A stretch of DNA of 64,000 bases from Streptomyces fragilis (GCF_003112515.1 NZ_BEVZ01000003.1:1-64000), one strand, 5' to 3'. Shown: positions 1 through 8,700, numbered from the stretch's first letter. The notes: generated by a model from the sequence alone, not told the origin. Made by a program: numbers and translations.

Positions 1-71
1 GTGGGCTTATGAGGCTCTTGAGGCGCCTGGGCGGGCCCGGAGGGGCGGCGACGGGGCCCCGCGGGCGGGCG

Positions 72-1106
72 TCAGACCTTGACGACCGCCTTGCCGACGT
101 TGTCGCCCCGCAGCAGCATGCCGAGGAAGGCGTCCAGCCCGTTCTCGATGCCCTCGGTCACCGTCTCGCGGTACTTGAGCTTGCCGGAGCGGATCCAGGC
201 GCCGGCCTCCTCGACGAACTGCGGGCGCAGGTCCTCGTGGTCGCCGACCAGGAAGCCCTCGATGCGGCCGCGGGTCTGGATCAGCCGGGCCAGGTTGCGC
301 GGGCCCGGGACGGGCTCGGTGGCGTTGTAGACGGCGATCATGCCGCAGACCGCGATGCGGCCGCCCACGTTGAGCGAGCCGAGCGCCGCCTCCAGGTGGT
401 CGGCGCCCACGTTGTCGAAGTAGACGTCGACACCGTCCGGCGCGGCCTCACGGAGCTGCTTGCTCACCGGGCCGTCCTTGTAGTTGAAGGCCGCGTCGAA
501 GCCGTACTCCTCGGTGAGCAGCCGGACCTTGTCGGCGGAGCCGGCCGAGCCGATCACCCGGGAGGCCCCCTTCAGCTTCGCCATCTGGCCCACCTGGGAG
601 CCCACCGCGCCGGCCGCGCCGGAGACGAAGACGCTGTCGCCCTCCTTGAACGAGGCGACCCGGAACAGGCCCGCGTAGGCGGTCAGGCCCGTCATGCCCA
701 GGACGCCCAGGTAGGCGGAGAGCGGGACGGCGTCCGGGTCCACCTTGGTGGCGTGCCGGGCGTCCAGGGCGGCGTAGTCGCGCCAGCCCAGCATGTGTAC
801 CACGGTGTCGCCGACCGCGAGGTCCGGGGAGTTCGAGGCGACGACCTCGCCGATCGCGTGGCCCTGCATCGGCTTGTCCAGCTCGAAGGGGGCGACGTAG
901 GACTTGGCGTCCGACATCCGGCCGCGCATGTAGGGGTCGACCGAGAAGTACAGGTTGCGGACGAGGACCCGGCCGTCCTTCAGCTCGGGCAGCTCGCTCT
1001 CGACCAGGGCGAAGTCGGAGGGCTTGGGCTCGCCGACCGGACGGCTCAGCAGGTGCCAGGCGCGGGTCTGTGCGGGAAGTTCAGGTGTATGGGACATGGG
1101 TTCCAT
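72..1106 (-). CDS. NADP-dependent oxidoreductase of the MDR/zinc-independent alcohol dehydrogenase type (leukotriene B4 dehydrogenase-like)
   Basis: Cytosolic reductase of the medium-chain superfamily that lacks the zinc sites. The family reduces enones and quinones with NADPH; the substrate here is unknown. The N-terminal part has the family segment NLYFSVDPYMRGRM, and the Rossmann domain carries the dinucleotide loop GAAGAVGSQVGQMAK followed by VIGSAGS. About 344 residues, normal for the family. Two in-frame ATGs (1106 and 1097) are possible; both have weak ribosome sites, and 1106 gives MEPMSHTPEL. It stands alone and is divergent from the next gene, with only 43 bp between the two starts. 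Confidence 0.88.
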   Translation of the reverse strand: MEPMSHTPELPAQTRAWHLLSRPVGEPKPSDFALVESELPELKDGRVLVRNLYFSVDPYMRGRMSDAKSYVAPFELDKPMQGHAIGEVVASNSPDLAVGDTVVHMLGWRDYAALDARHATKVDPDAVPLSAYLGVLGMTGLTAYAGLFRVASFKEGDSVFVSGAAGAVGSQVGQMAKLKGASRVIGSAGSADKVRLLTEEYGFDAAFNYKDGPVSKQLREAAPDGVDVYFDNVGADHLEAALGSLNVGGRIAVCGMIAVYNATEPVPGPRNLARLIQTRGRIEGFLVGDHEDLRPQFVEEAGAWIRSGKLKYRETVTEGIENGLDAFLGMLLRGDNVGKAVVKV

Positions 1107-1149
1107 GGTGCCTGGTCGCTGCGGAAGACGCAGCGCTAGAGTTCCCGGC

Positions 1150-1938
1150 ATGCGTGATCTCGGGGTCGGTTTCGGATATCTGTTCAAGGGCCAGCGGTGG
1201 GTGGCCAGGCACGGCAGGCAGTACGGCTTCGGGCTCATCCCGGGGCTGATCACGCTGGTCCTGTACGTGGGCCTGCTGGTGTCGCTGGCCGTCTGGGGCG
1301 CCGACCTGGTCGCCTGGGCGACGCCGTTCGCCGACGACTGGTCGCAGACCTGGGCCGACGTGGTGCGCGTGGCGTTCACCGTGCTGCTCTGGGCGGCGGC
1401 GCTGCTGGCGGCGGTGCTCACCTTCACCGCGATGACCCTGCTGATAGGCCAGCCGTTCTACGAGGCGCTCTCCGAGCGGGTCGACCGCGACGTGTCGCCC
1501 GACGGCACGGCCGCCGTCTCCGACCTCCCGCTGCTGCGGGAGCTGTGGATCTCCGCCCGGGACAGCCTGCGGGTGATGGTCCGCGCGGCGCTGTGGGGAC
1601 TGCTGCTGTTCTGCTGCGGGTTCGTCCCGGTGGTGGGGCAGACGGCGGTGCCGGTGATCGGGCTGTTCGTCACCGGGTTCTTCCTCACCGAGGAGCTGAC
1701 CGCGGTGGCCCTGCAGCGGCGGGACGTCCGGCTGCGGGAGCGGCTGCGGCTGCTGCGGTCGCGGAAGCTGCTGGTGTGGGGGTTCGGAGCGCCGCTGGCG
1801 GCGTGCTTCCTGGTGCCGTTCGTGGCGGTGTTCCTGATGCCGGGAGCGGTGGCGGGGGCGACCCTGATGGCCCGCGACCTCCTCGGCGAGGACGAGCCCG
1901 CCCGCGACGCCGCCACGCTGGACCTCACCAAGCCCTGA
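1150..1938 (+). CDS. EI24 domain membrane protein
   Basis: 262-residue integral membrane protein of the EI24/CysZ-like family. Hydrophobic segments are visible at roughly residues 30-50, 75-100, 145-175 and 210-240. The N-terminal signature GFGYLFKGQRWVARHG and the internal LLIGQPFYEALSERVD are typical of actinobacterial EI24 proteins, whose substrate is not established. CysZ relatives move sulfate, but that role cannot be read from this sequence. The ATG at 1150 is chosen because the longer reading frame upstream lacks membrane character and overlaps the divergent oxidoreductase. Its 3' end runs into a 15-bp tandem repeat that contains the stop codon. Confidence 0.85.
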   Translation: MRDLGVGFGYLFKGQRWVARHGRQYGFGLIPGLITLVLYVGLLVSLAVWGADLVAWATPFADDWSQTWADVVRVAFTVLLWAAALLAAVLTFTAMTLLIGQPFYEALSERVDRDVSPDGTAAVSDLPLLRELWISARDSLRVMVRAALWGLLLFCCGFVPVVGQTAVPVIGLFVTGFFLTEELTAVALQRRDVRLRERLRLLRSRKLLVWGFGAPLAACFLVPFVAVFLMPGAVAGATLMARDLLGEDEPARDAATLDLTKP

Positions 1939-1970
1939 CCCACCGAGCCTTGACCCACCGAGCCCTGACC
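1931..1970. repeat. 15-bp tandem repeat spanning the stop codon of the EI24 gene
   Basis: AGCCCTGACCCACCG (1931-1945), AGCCTTGACCCACCG (1946-1960) and a partial AGCCCTGACC (1961-1970). The first unit contains the TGA stop of the upstream gene. See the window-wide finding on repeats at gene ends. Confidence 0.85.
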
Positions 1971-2007
1971 TCGCCCTGTCGCCCCGAGGGGCGGGGGCGG
2001 TGCCCGG

Positions 2008-2037
2008 GGCCCCGCCGGTGCCGCCGAAGGCGGGGCC
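2008..2037. terminator. Possible bidirectional terminator hairpin between convergent genes
   Basis: A 9-bp inverted repeat GGCCCCGCC / GGCGGGGCC (2008-2016 and 2029-2037) with a 12-nt loop lies between the convergent EI24 and aldose epimerase genes. There is no U-tract, as is common for high-GC actinobacteria. Other GC-rich pairings in the same stretch are possible. Confidence 0.45.
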
Positions 2038-2062
2038 GCCGTGTCCGGGGCCCCGCCGGGCG

Positions 2063-3061
2063 TCAGCGGGTCGTGAAGCCGTAGACCGTGCGGGAGCGGA
2101 ACGTCTCGCCGGGGCGCAGGACCGTGCTGGGGAAGTCCGGGCGGTTGGGGGCGTCGGGGAAGTGCTGGGTCTCCAGGGCCACGCCGTCGCCGGGGGCGAA
2201 CCCGCCCTCCAGGAAGTCCCCGGTGTACACCTGCATGCCCGGCTCCGTCGTGGCGACCGTCAGCACCCGGCCCGTGGACTCCTCCCACATCTCGCCCACC
2301 GGCTCCGCCTGGGCGGTGACCCCCTTGTCGAGGACGAGGTTGTGGTCGTAGCCCTCACCCGTGAGACGCCCCTCGGCCCCCCGGAAGTCGAACCGCGTGC
2401 CCTCGACGTCCGCCACCGGGCCGACCGGGATGTTCGCCTCGTCCACCGGCGTGTACCGCGAGGCCTCCAGCCGCAGCCGGTGCCCCCGCGCCGTGCCGGA
2501 CCCCGCTCCCGCCAGGTTCCAGTACGTGTGGTTGGTCAGGTTCACCACCGTCGGCGCGTCCGTCACCGCCTCGTACGTCAAGGACAGCGACCCGTCCTCC
2601 TCCAGCGCGTAGACGGCGGAGACCTCCAGACGGCCGGGGAAGCCGTCCTCGCCCGCCGGGCTCACCCCGGTCAGCCGCAGCGCGTGCGCACCGTCCGGCT
2701 CGACGTCCCAGACCCGCTTGTCGAAGGCCTCGTCCCCGCCGTGCAGGCAGTTCTCCCCGTCGTTGCGCGGCAGCGCGTACTCGGCGCCGTCCAGGGTGAA
2801 CCGGGCGCCCGCGATCCGGTTGGCGTAGCGGCCGATCAGCGCGCCGTAGAACGGGCCGGTGAACTTCCGGTACCCGTCGAGCTCGTCGAAGCCGAGCGCG
2901 ATGCCCGCCATGCGGCCCTCGCGGTCCGGCGTCTCGACCGACTGGACGATCCCGCCGTACGACAGGACCCGCACCCGCACCCCGGCCCGCTCCAGGGTCC
3001 ATCGGTGCACCGAGGCGCCGTCGGGAAGGGCGCCGAAGATTTCGCTGTTCATGATCGCCAC
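2063..3061 (-). CDS. galM: Aldose 1-epimerase (mutarotase)
   Basis: Interconverts alpha and beta anomers of aldoses such as galactose and glucose in the cytosol. 332 residues, the usual length. Catalytic elements are visible: His107 in ENCLHGG, His178 in LTNHTYWNLAG, and the general base Glu297 in ALETQHFPDAPN. The substrate loop RYANRI is at about residues 78-83. The start could also be the ATG nine bases downstream (MNSEIFG). The gene begins one base after the stop of the SGNH hydrolase, so the two are probably co-transcribed, although no functional link is obvious. Confidence 0.92.
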   Translation of the reverse strand: MAIMNSEIFGALPDGASVHRWTLERAGVRVRVLSYGGIVQSVETPDREGRMAGIALGFDELDGYRKFTGPFYGALIGRYANRIAGARFTLDGAEYALPRNDGENCLHGGDEAFDKRVWDVEPDGAHALRLTGVSPAGEDGFPGRLEVSAVYALEEDGSLSLTYEAVTDAPTVVNLTNHTYWNLAGAGSGTARGHRLRLEASRYTPVDEANIPVGPVADVEGTRFDFRGAEGRLTGEGYDHNLVLDKGVTAQAEPVGEMWEESTGRVLTVATTEPGMQVYTGDFLEGGFAPGDGVALETQHFPDAPNRPDFPSTVLRPGETFRSRTVYGFTTR

Positions 3062-3062
3062 C

Positions 3063-3941
3063 CTAGGCCGTGACCGTGCGGTAGGCGATGTCGGCCAGCC
3101 TCGCCTGGCCGTCCACGCCCGGATGGAAGAGGTCCCACCGGCTCAGCTGCCGGGCGCCGAACCGGTACGCGTAGACGGCCCCGCCGTCCGTCCGGCACCG
3201 CCGGTCCCGCGCGCACACCTCGGCCAGCGCCTCGTTGTACTCCTCCACCCGCTCGCGCACCTTCTTCCGGCGCTCGACGGCCTTGCGGTCCATCGCCTCA
3301 GCCTCCCCCAGCATCGTCGGGCAGATGCCCAGCTTCCAGATCTCCTGTGCCATCGACGTCCCCCGGCCGACCTCCCACAGCCGCTTCAGGTCCGGGATCG
3401 ACGCCACGTACACCTGCGTCTTCGGGGACTCCCGGCGCAGCGTGCGCAGGGCCGCCCCGAACTGCTCGCGGAACGTCTCCACCGGGGTCATCCCCTTCAC
3501 CGACCCGCGGCAGGCGTCGTTGGCGCCGGCCAGAACCGTCACCAGCTCCGGCCGCCGGGCGGCGGCCAGCCGCATCTGCCCCTCCAGGTCGGACATCCGG
3601 GCGCCGGTCTCCGCGAAGTTCCAGCTGCGCGCGCGGGCCGACGCGCCGTCACCCAGCAGACGGGCCGCCAGGCTCCGCACCTCGGGGGAGTCCCCCGTGG
3701 ACCAGGACACGCTCGGGCAGTCGGAGAGGACCTGACAGGAGTCGAACCCGGTGGTGATCGAGTCGCCGACGGCGGCCACCGAATCGGGCGAGCGGTCCCA
3801 GGAGGAGGGCGACGACGAGACCTTCGGAGGGGGCGCCGCGGCACCCTCGCCGCCGCCGCACGCGGCCGACGCCGACAGCGCGGCGAGCGCCAGGGCCGCG
3901 ACGCCGGCGCGCCTCGGCCTCACGCGGCAGGGGGTCGGCAT
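3063..3941 (-). CDS. SGNH/GDSL-family hydrolase, probable lipoprotein
   Basis: Secreted esterase or lipase-like enzyme of the SGNH fold. 292 residues, beginning with a basic N-terminus, a hydrophobic stretch and a possible lipobox ending at Cys28 (ALSASAAC). Block I is VGDSIT with nucleophile Ser61, block III is GAND with Asn141, and block V is WDLFH with Asp270 and His273. All four SGNH landmarks are therefore present. Several cysteines in the mature part suggest disulfides. The substrate cannot be inferred. It ends one base before the start codon of galM, suggesting translational coupling. Confidence 0.87.
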   Translation of the reverse strand: MPTPCRVRPRRAGVAALALAALSASAACGGGEGAAAPPPKVSSSPSSWDRSPDSVAAVGDSITTGFDSCQVLSDCPSVSWSTGDSPEVRSLAARLLGDGASARARSWNFAETGARMSDLEGQMRLAAARRPELVTVLAGANDACRGSVKGMTPVETFREQFGAALRTLRRESPKTQVYVASIPDLKRLWEVGRGTSMAQEIWKLGICPTMLGEAEAMDRKAVERRKKVRERVEEYNEALAEVCARDRRCRTDGGAVYAYRFGARQLSRWDLFHPGVDGQARLADIAYRTVTA

Positions 3942-4271
3942 GCCCGGGGCTCCTTCCGGTGCTCTCGTGGTCCGTGGTGGTCATGGTCGCGGAATACGGG
4001 GGCACAGGTCGTTCGTGTCCCACACCATGAGAACGCGCGGGAGTTCCCGGTGCCGCCCGGAGGCCGCCCCGCCCGCCCGTACAAGCGTCCCACCGGGTGA
4101 ATGGCGGCGTTTCGCGGCCGTGGGACCGACGGTACGTCACTCCCGCCACCCGTCGGCACGGTAGCCTCGCTGCGTGGCTCCCCCGACACGCCGTCAGGAC
4201 GCTGTCCGGGAACCCGGGAGCCCGTCCGTCCGTTCTGTCCGTGGCGAGCGCGCCGCTTCGAGGAGGTCTCG
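3942..4271. other. Divergent intergenic region
   Basis: 330 bases between the divergent SGNH and DUF3145 genes. No gene is supported. A TAGCCT hexamer at about 4163 could be a -10 element for DUF3145, but no convincing -35 is seen. Nothing repeated or structured was noticed. Confidence 0.4.
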
Positions 4272-4766
4272 GTGACGACACGTGGGGTTCTGTACGTGCA
4301 CTCCGCTCCCCGCGCGCTGTGCCCGCACGTCGAGTGGGCGGTCGCCGGAGTGCTCGGCGCCCGCGTGAACCTGGACTGGATCCGGCAGCCCGCCTCCCCC
4401 GGCACCTGGCGCTCGGAGCTGTCCTGGCAGGGCAAGGCCGGCACGGCCTCCAAGCTGGCCTCCGCGCTGCGCGGCTGGCAGATGCTGCGCTTCGAGGTCA
4501 CCTCGGAGCCCTGCGCCGGAGCCGAGGGCGAGCGGTACAGCTGCACGCCCGGGCTCGGCATCTTCCACGCCGTCACCGGCGTCCACGGCGACATCATGAT
4601 CCCCGAGGACCGGCTGCGCGCCGCGCTGGCCCGCGCCCGCAAGGGCGAGACGGAGCTCGAGGCCGAGGTGGCGAAGCTGCTCGGCAAGCCGTGGGACGAC
4701 GAGCTGGAGTCCTTCCGCCACGCCGGAGAGGGCGCCCCCGTCCGCTGGCTCCACCAAGTCGTCTGA
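4272..4766 (+). CDS. DUF3145 family protein
   Basis: 164-residue cytosolic protein of the actinobacterial DUF3145 family, function unknown. The start is the GTG at 4272, preceded by a perfect AGGAGG at 4261-4266 (5-base spacing); residues begin MTTRGVLYVHSAPRALCPH. The family pattern is seen in HVEWAVAGVL, NLDWIRQPA and GIFHAVTGVHGDIMIPEDRL. In Streptomyces the family is commonly found next to the FAS II genes, as here (tail-to-tail with fabF). That proximity suggests, but does not prove, a link with lipid metabolism. Confidence 0.88.
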   Translation: MTTRGVLYVHSAPRALCPHVEWAVAGVLGARVNLDWIRQPASPGTWRSELSWQGKAGTASKLASALRGWQMLRFEVTSEPCAGAEGERYSCTPGLGIFHAVTGVHGDIMIPEDRLRAALARARKGETELEAEVAKLLGKPWDDELESFRHAGEGAPVRWLHQVV

Positions 4767-4841
4767 CCGCCCGCGCACACACCGCGCACAGCACGCGGCG
4801 CACCGAACACCGCGCACGGAAGACCGCGCGACGGAACGCGA

Positions 4842-4869
4842 GAGGGCCCCCGCCGGAGCGGGGGCCCTC
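4842..4869. terminator. Hairpin terminator between DUF3145 and fabF
   Basis: Perfect 12-bp stem GAGGGCCCCCGC (4842-4853) / GCGGGGGCCCTC (4858-4869) with a CGGA loop, placed between two convergent genes. It probably serves both directions. No U-run follows. Confidence 0.75.
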
Positions 4870-4885
4870 AGCCGTGCGGGCGGTC

Positions 4886-6160
4886 TCAGACCGTCCGGAA
4901 GGCCAGCACCACGTTGTGGCCGCCGAAGCCGAAGGAGTCGTTCAGCGCGGCGATCCGGCCGTCGACCGGAAGCTTGCGCGCCTCGTCGCGGACCACGTCG
5001 GCGAGCCCCGCGGCCGCCGGGTCCAGCTCCTTGATGTTGATGGTGGGCGGCGCCACCCGGTTGTACAGCGCCAGCACCGTGGCGACCGACTCGACACCGC
5101 CGGCGCCGCCGAGCAGGTGACCCGTCATCGACTTGGTGCCGGAGACCGCGATGTGGTCCGCGTCGTCGCCGAACACCGCGCGCAGACCCTTGAGCTCCGC
5201 GATGTCACCCGCGGGCGTGGAGGTGGCGTGCGCGTTGACGTGGACCAGCTCGGCCGGGTCCAGGTCGGTGGAGGCCAGCAGGTTGCGCAGCGCGGCCTGG
5301 ATGCCGCGGCCCTCGGGCTCCGGCTGCACGATGTCGTGGCTGTCGGCGGAGATGCCCTGGCCGACCGCCTCCGCGTAGACGCGGGCGCCGCGCGCGGCGG
5401 CGTGCTCGGCGGACTCCAGGATCAGGACACCGGCGCCCTCGCCCATCACGAAGCCGTCGCGGTCCGTGTCGTAGGGACGCGAGGCGCCCTCGGGGTCCTC
5501 GTTGTTCTTGGACATCGCCATCATGTTGGCGAACGCGGCCATCGGCAGCGGGTGGATCGCCGCCTCGGTGCCGCCCGCGACGACCACGTCCGCGCGGCCG
5601 CTGCGGATCATCTCGATGGCGTAGCCGATGGCCTCGGCGCCCGAGGCGCAGGCGGAGACCGGCGTGTGGACGCCCGCCCGGGCGTTCACGGCCAGACCCA
5701 CGTTGGCCGAGGGACTGTTCGGCATCAGCATGGGGACGGTGTGCGGGGAGACGCGGCGGACGCCCTTCTCCTTCAGCACGTCGTACTGGCCCAGCAGGGT
5801 GGTCACGCCGCCGATGCCGGAGGCGATGACGGCGCCCAGACGCTCGGGCTCGACGCCCGCGCCCTCCTCACCGGCCTTGGCGGTGAAGCCGGCGTCGGCC
5901 CACGCCTCCTCAGCGGCGACCAGCGCGAACTGCGCCGAACGGTCCAGCCGGCGGGCCTGCGGGCGCGGGATCACCTCGGTCGGCTCCACCGCGATCTGCG
6001 CGGCGATGCGGACGGGCTGCTCGGCGGCCCACTCCTGGGTGAGGGGGGTGACGCCGGAACGTCCGGCGACCAGGCCCTCCCAGGTCGAGGCTACGTCGCC
6101 ACCCAGCGGTGTGGTTGCGCCGATACCGGTGACGACCACGGTGCGATTGGTCGGGCTCAC
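4886..6160 (-). CDS. fabF: 3-oxoacyl-[acyl-carrier-protein] synthase II (KAS II)
   Basis: Elongating condensing enzyme of type II fatty-acid synthesis: joins acyl-ACP and malonyl-ACP with loss of CO2. 424 residues from the GTG at 6160 (MSPTNRTVVVTGIGA). The catalytic triad is complete: Cys171 in VSACASGAEA, His311 in NAHATSTPAGD and His348 in SMTGHLLGGAG. It is the last gene of the minus-strand fabD-fabH-acpP-fabF operon and lies 142 bp after acpP, a larger gap than elsewhere in the operon and one that contains a GC-rich hairpin. The long extension to 6247 is not used because its residues do not resemble the family. Confidence 0.96.
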   Translation of the reverse strand: MSPTNRTVVVTGIGATTPLGGDVASTWEGLVAGRSGVTPLTQEWAAEQPVRIAAQIAVEPTEVIPRPQARRLDRSAQFALVAAEEAWADAGFTAKAGEEGAGVEPERLGAVIASGIGGVTTLLGQYDVLKEKGVRRVSPHTVPMLMPNSPSANVGLAVNARAGVHTPVSACASGAEAIGYAIEMIRSGRADVVVAGGTEAAIHPLPMAAFANMMAMSKNNEDPEGASRPYDTDRDGFVMGEGAGVLILESAEHAAARGARVYAEAVGQGISADSHDIVQPEPEGRGIQAALRNLLASTDLDPAELVHVNAHATSTPAGDIAELKGLRAVFGDDADHIAVSGTKSMTGHLLGGAGGVESVATVLALYNRVAPPTINIKELDPAAAGLADVVRDEARKLPVDGRIAALNDSFGFGGHNVVLAFRTV

Positions 6161-6225
6161 GGGAACTCTTCTCCAACGAGGTACGAGGAATAACGGCGCC
6201 ACCGCACAGTCACCGCGGCGGGTGC

Positions 6226-6261
6226 CGTCGCCCGGGGGGCTGGGCACCCCCCGCGGCGACG
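6226..6261 (-). terminator. Possible attenuator/processing hairpin between acpP and fabF
   Basis: An outer CGTCGC (6226-6231) pairs with GCGACG (6256-6261) and an inner GGGGGG (6234-6239) with CCCCCC (6247-6252). Such a structure within the operon could lower fabF relative to acpP by partial termination or act as a processing site. No U-run is present, so the role is inferred. Confidence 0.4.
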
Positions 6262-6302
6262 CTGCCGGGTGGCGGGGTCGAGCGCCAGGCGCTGAGGGTC
6301 GC

Positions 6303-6551
6303 TCAGCTCTGGTGCTTGAGGATGTAGTCGGCGGCGTCGCCCACCGTCTTGAGCGTCTTGACGTCCTCGTCCGGGATCTTCACGTCGAAGCGCTCCTCGG
6401 CGGCGACGACGACCTCGACCATGGACAGCGAGTCGACGTCCAGGTCGTCGGTGAAGGACTTGTCCAGCTGGACGTCCTCGGTGGGGATGCCGGCGATCTC
6501 GTTCACGATCTCGGCGAGACCGGCGACGATCTCTTCCTGGGTGGCGGCCAT
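6303..6551 (-). CDS. acpP: Acyl carrier protein
   Basis: 82-residue acidic carrier protein that holds growing acyl chains on 4'-phosphopantetheine. The attachment serine is Ser41 in the motif DVDSLSMVEVV. Length and acidity are those of primary-metabolism ACPs, and its place between fabH and fabF identifies it as the fatty-acid ACP rather than a polyketide one. The ATG at 6551 has a good AAGGAG site. Like the other FAS genes it should be expressed from the fabD promoter, probably under FasR. Confidence 0.96.
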   Translation of the reverse strand: MAATQEEIVAGLAEIVNEIAGIPTEDVQLDKSFTDDLDVDSLSMVEVVVAAEERFDVKIPDEDVKTLKTVGDAADYILKHQS

Positions 6552-6640
6552 GTCGGCGCTCCTTCGTAGATGTATTTCTGAGGGTGTGGCGCTCTATGTC
6601 CACATGTCCGTGCCGGAACGCTTCGTCCGGAACGGAACGC

Positions 6641-7675
6641 CTAGGGGAGGGTAACGACCGTCGCGGCGTAGGCCAGCCCGGCACCGAATCCGATGACCAG
6701 CGCCGTGTCGCCGCTCTTGGCCTCGCCCGTCTCCATCAGCCGGTCCATCGCCAGCGGGATGGAGGCGGCCGAGGTGTTGCCGGTGGTGCGGACGTCCCGC
6801 GCGACGGTGACCGTCTCGGGAAGCTTGAGGGTCTTGAACAGCGAGTCGATGATGCGCTCGTTGGCCTGGTGCGGGATGAACACGTCCAGCTCGTCCGGGC
6901 CGATGCCGGCCGCGTCCAGGGCCTGCTGGGCGACCTTCGCCATCTCGAAGACGGCCCAGCGGAACACCGTCTGGCCCTCCTGGGTGATGGCGGGGAACTT
7001 CACCCGGCCGGCCTCGTCCAGCGGCAGGCTGGAGAGTTCGGCGCCGACGCGGTAGTCGTTCCAGGAGACCGTCTGCTTGATGACGCCGGCCTTGTCGCCC
7101 TCGGAGCCCCAGACCGTGGGGCCGATGCCGGGCTCCTCGGAGGGGCCGACCACCACGGCGCCCGCGCCGTCGCCGAACAGGAAGGCCGTCGCCCGGTCCT
7201 CCAGGTCCGTGAGGTCCGACAGGCGCTCCACGCCGATCACGACCACGTACTCGGCGGAGCCCTCGACGACCATGCCCTTGGCCAGCGTCAGCGCGTAGCC
7301 GAAGCCCGCGCAGCCGGCCGAGATGTCGAAGGCGGCGGCCCTGTCCGTCCCGAGCTTGGCGGCGATCTCGGTGGCCACGGCCGGGGTCTGCTCGAAGTGG
7401 GAGACCGTCGAGACCACGACCGCGCCGACCTGCGCGGCGTCGATCCCGGCGGCGGCCAGCGCCTTGCCGGCCGCCTCGAGCGACATCGCGGAGACGGTCT
7501 CCTCGTCGTTCGCCCAGTGCCGCGTCTGGATGCCGGAGCGCGACCGGATCCACTCGTCGGAGGAGTCGATCGTCTCGAGGATCACCTCGTTCGGCACGAC
7601 CCGCGCGGGGCGGTAGCCGCCCACACCCAGGATGCGCGCGTACGGGGCGCCCTTGCTGGGCTTGATCTTCGACAT
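6641..7675 (-). CDS. fabH: 3-oxoacyl-[acyl-carrier-protein] synthase III (KAS III)
   Basis: Initiates fatty-acid synthesis by condensing an acyl-CoA starter with malonyl-ACP. In Streptomyces the enzyme accepts branched starters, giving iso and anteiso acids; that preference is family knowledge, not read here. 344 residues. Catalytic residues are Cys122 (DISAGCAGFG), His269 (FIPHQANERI) and Asn300 (RTTGNTSAAS). The ATG at 7675 is preceded by AAGGAG. It follows fabD by 24 bp and precedes acpP by 89 bp in the same operon. Confidence 0.96.
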   Translation of the reverse strand: MSKIKPSKGAPYARILGVGGYRPARVVPNEVILETIDSSDEWIRSRSGIQTRHWANDEETVSAMSLEAAGKALAAAGIDAAQVGAVVVSTVSHFEQTPAVATEIAAKLGTDRAAAFDISAGCAGFGYALTLAKGMVVEGSAEYVVVIGVERLSDLTDLEDRATAFLFGDGAGAVVVGPSEEPGIGPTVWGSEGDKAGVIKQTVSWNDYRVGAELSSLPLDEAGRVKFPAITQEGQTVFRWAVFEMAKVAQQALDAAGIGPDELDVFIPHQANERIIDSLFKTLKLPETVTVARDVRTTGNTSAASIPLAMDRLMETGEAKSGDTALVIGFGAGLAYAATVVTLP

Positions 7676-7699
7676 GTTCGGTCGGCTCCTTCTGGGGCG

Positions 7700-8617
7700 T
7701 CAGGCGTGGTCGGCGATGAGCGCGCGAGCCGCGTCGAGGTCGTCGGGGGTCTTCAGGGCGAGCGTCTTGACGCCCGGCAGGGCGCGCTTGGCGATGCCCG
7801 TGAGGGTGCCGCCGGGGCAGACCTCGATCAGCGCGGTCACGCCGAGCTTCTGGAACGTCTCCATGCACAGGTCCCAGCGGACCGGGTTGGCGACCTGACC
7901 GACCAGCCGCTGCAGCACCTCGGCGCCGGAGGAGACCACCGCGCCGTCCTTGTTGGAGACGTAGGCGACCCGCGGGTCGGCCGGAGCGAGCGCCTCGGCG
8001 GCCGCGGCGAGCGTGTCGACCGCGGGGGCCATGTGGTGCGTGTGGAACGCGCCGGCCACCTTCAGCGCCACCACGCGGCGCACGCCCTCGGGCTTGTCCT
8101 CGACCAGCGCCTCGATCTGCGCGGCGGTGCCCGCCGCCACGATCTGGCCCGCGCCGTTCACGTTCGCCGGGGTCAGGCCCAGCTTCTCCAGGTGCGCGAC
8201 CGTCACGTCGGGGTCGCCGCCGAGCAGCGCGGCCATCCCCGTCTCGGTGACGGCGGCGGCCTCGGCCATCGCCAGACCGCGGGTGCGCACCAGCGACAGG
8301 GCGGCGGAGTCCTCCAGCACGCCGGCGAACGCGGCGGCGGTGATCTCGCCGACGCTGTGGCCGGCGACCGCGCCGGGCGTCACGTCGCCGAGCGCGGACG
8401 CGGACAGCAGACCGGCCGCGACCAGCAGCGGCTGCGCCACCGCGGTGTCACGGATGGCGTCCGCGTCGGCCTCGGTCCCGTAATGGACGAGGTCGAGTCC
8501 GATCGCGTCCGACCACGCGGCGAGGCGGTCGGCGGCGCCGGGGAGTTCGAGCCAGGGAGTCAGGAAGCCGGGCGTCTGGGCGCCCTGGCCGGGAGCGACG
8601 AGTACGAGCACTTTCAC
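7700..8617 (-). CDS. fabD: Malonyl CoA-acyl carrier protein transacylase
   Basis: Transfers malonyl from CoA to ACP, supplying extender units to FabH and FabF. 305 residues beginning MKVLVLVAPGQGAQTPGF. The nucleophile Ser88 lies in GHSVGE, the partner His192 in AFHTHHM, and the oxyanion loop is the early GQGAQ. The start is GTG at 8617 with a purine-rich GAGAGAGAGT upstream rather than a classical AGGAGG. It is the first gene of the FAS operon, 83 bp downstream of fasR on the same strand. That gap holds an inverted repeat that may be the FasR operator. Confidence 0.95.
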   Translation of the reverse strand: MKVLVLVAPGQGAQTPGFLTPWLELPGAADRLAAWSDAIGLDLVHYGTEADADAIRDTAVAQPLLVAAGLLSASALGDVTPGAVAGHSVGEITAAAFAGVLEDSAALSLVRTRGLAMAEAAAVTETGMAALLGGDPDVTVAHLEKLGLTPANVNGAGQIVAAGTAAQIEALVEDKPEGVRRVVALKVAGAFHTHHMAPAVDTLAAAAEALAPADPRVAYVSNKDGAVVSSGAEVLQRLVGQVANPVRWDLCMETFQKLGVTALIEVCPGGTLTGIAKRALPGVKTLALKTPDDLDAARALIADHA

Positions 8618-8679
8618 ACTCTCTCTCGGAGACGGCGGCCCCCGCCCGTGGGGACAGGGACGAAGAACGGCAAGGCTAG

Positions 8680-8696
8680 TTGTAGGACCTGGACAA
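8680..8696. promoter_or_regulatory. Inverted repeat in the fabD promoter region, candidate FasR operator
   Basis: TTGT-N9-ACAA (8680-8683 and 8693-8696) lies in the only non-coding gap upstream of fabD, which is notably less GC-rich than its surroundings. FasR-type PucR regulators are known to activate the fab operon in Streptomyces. The assignment of this exact repeat is inference. Confidence 0.4.
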
Positions 8697-8700
8697 ACAC

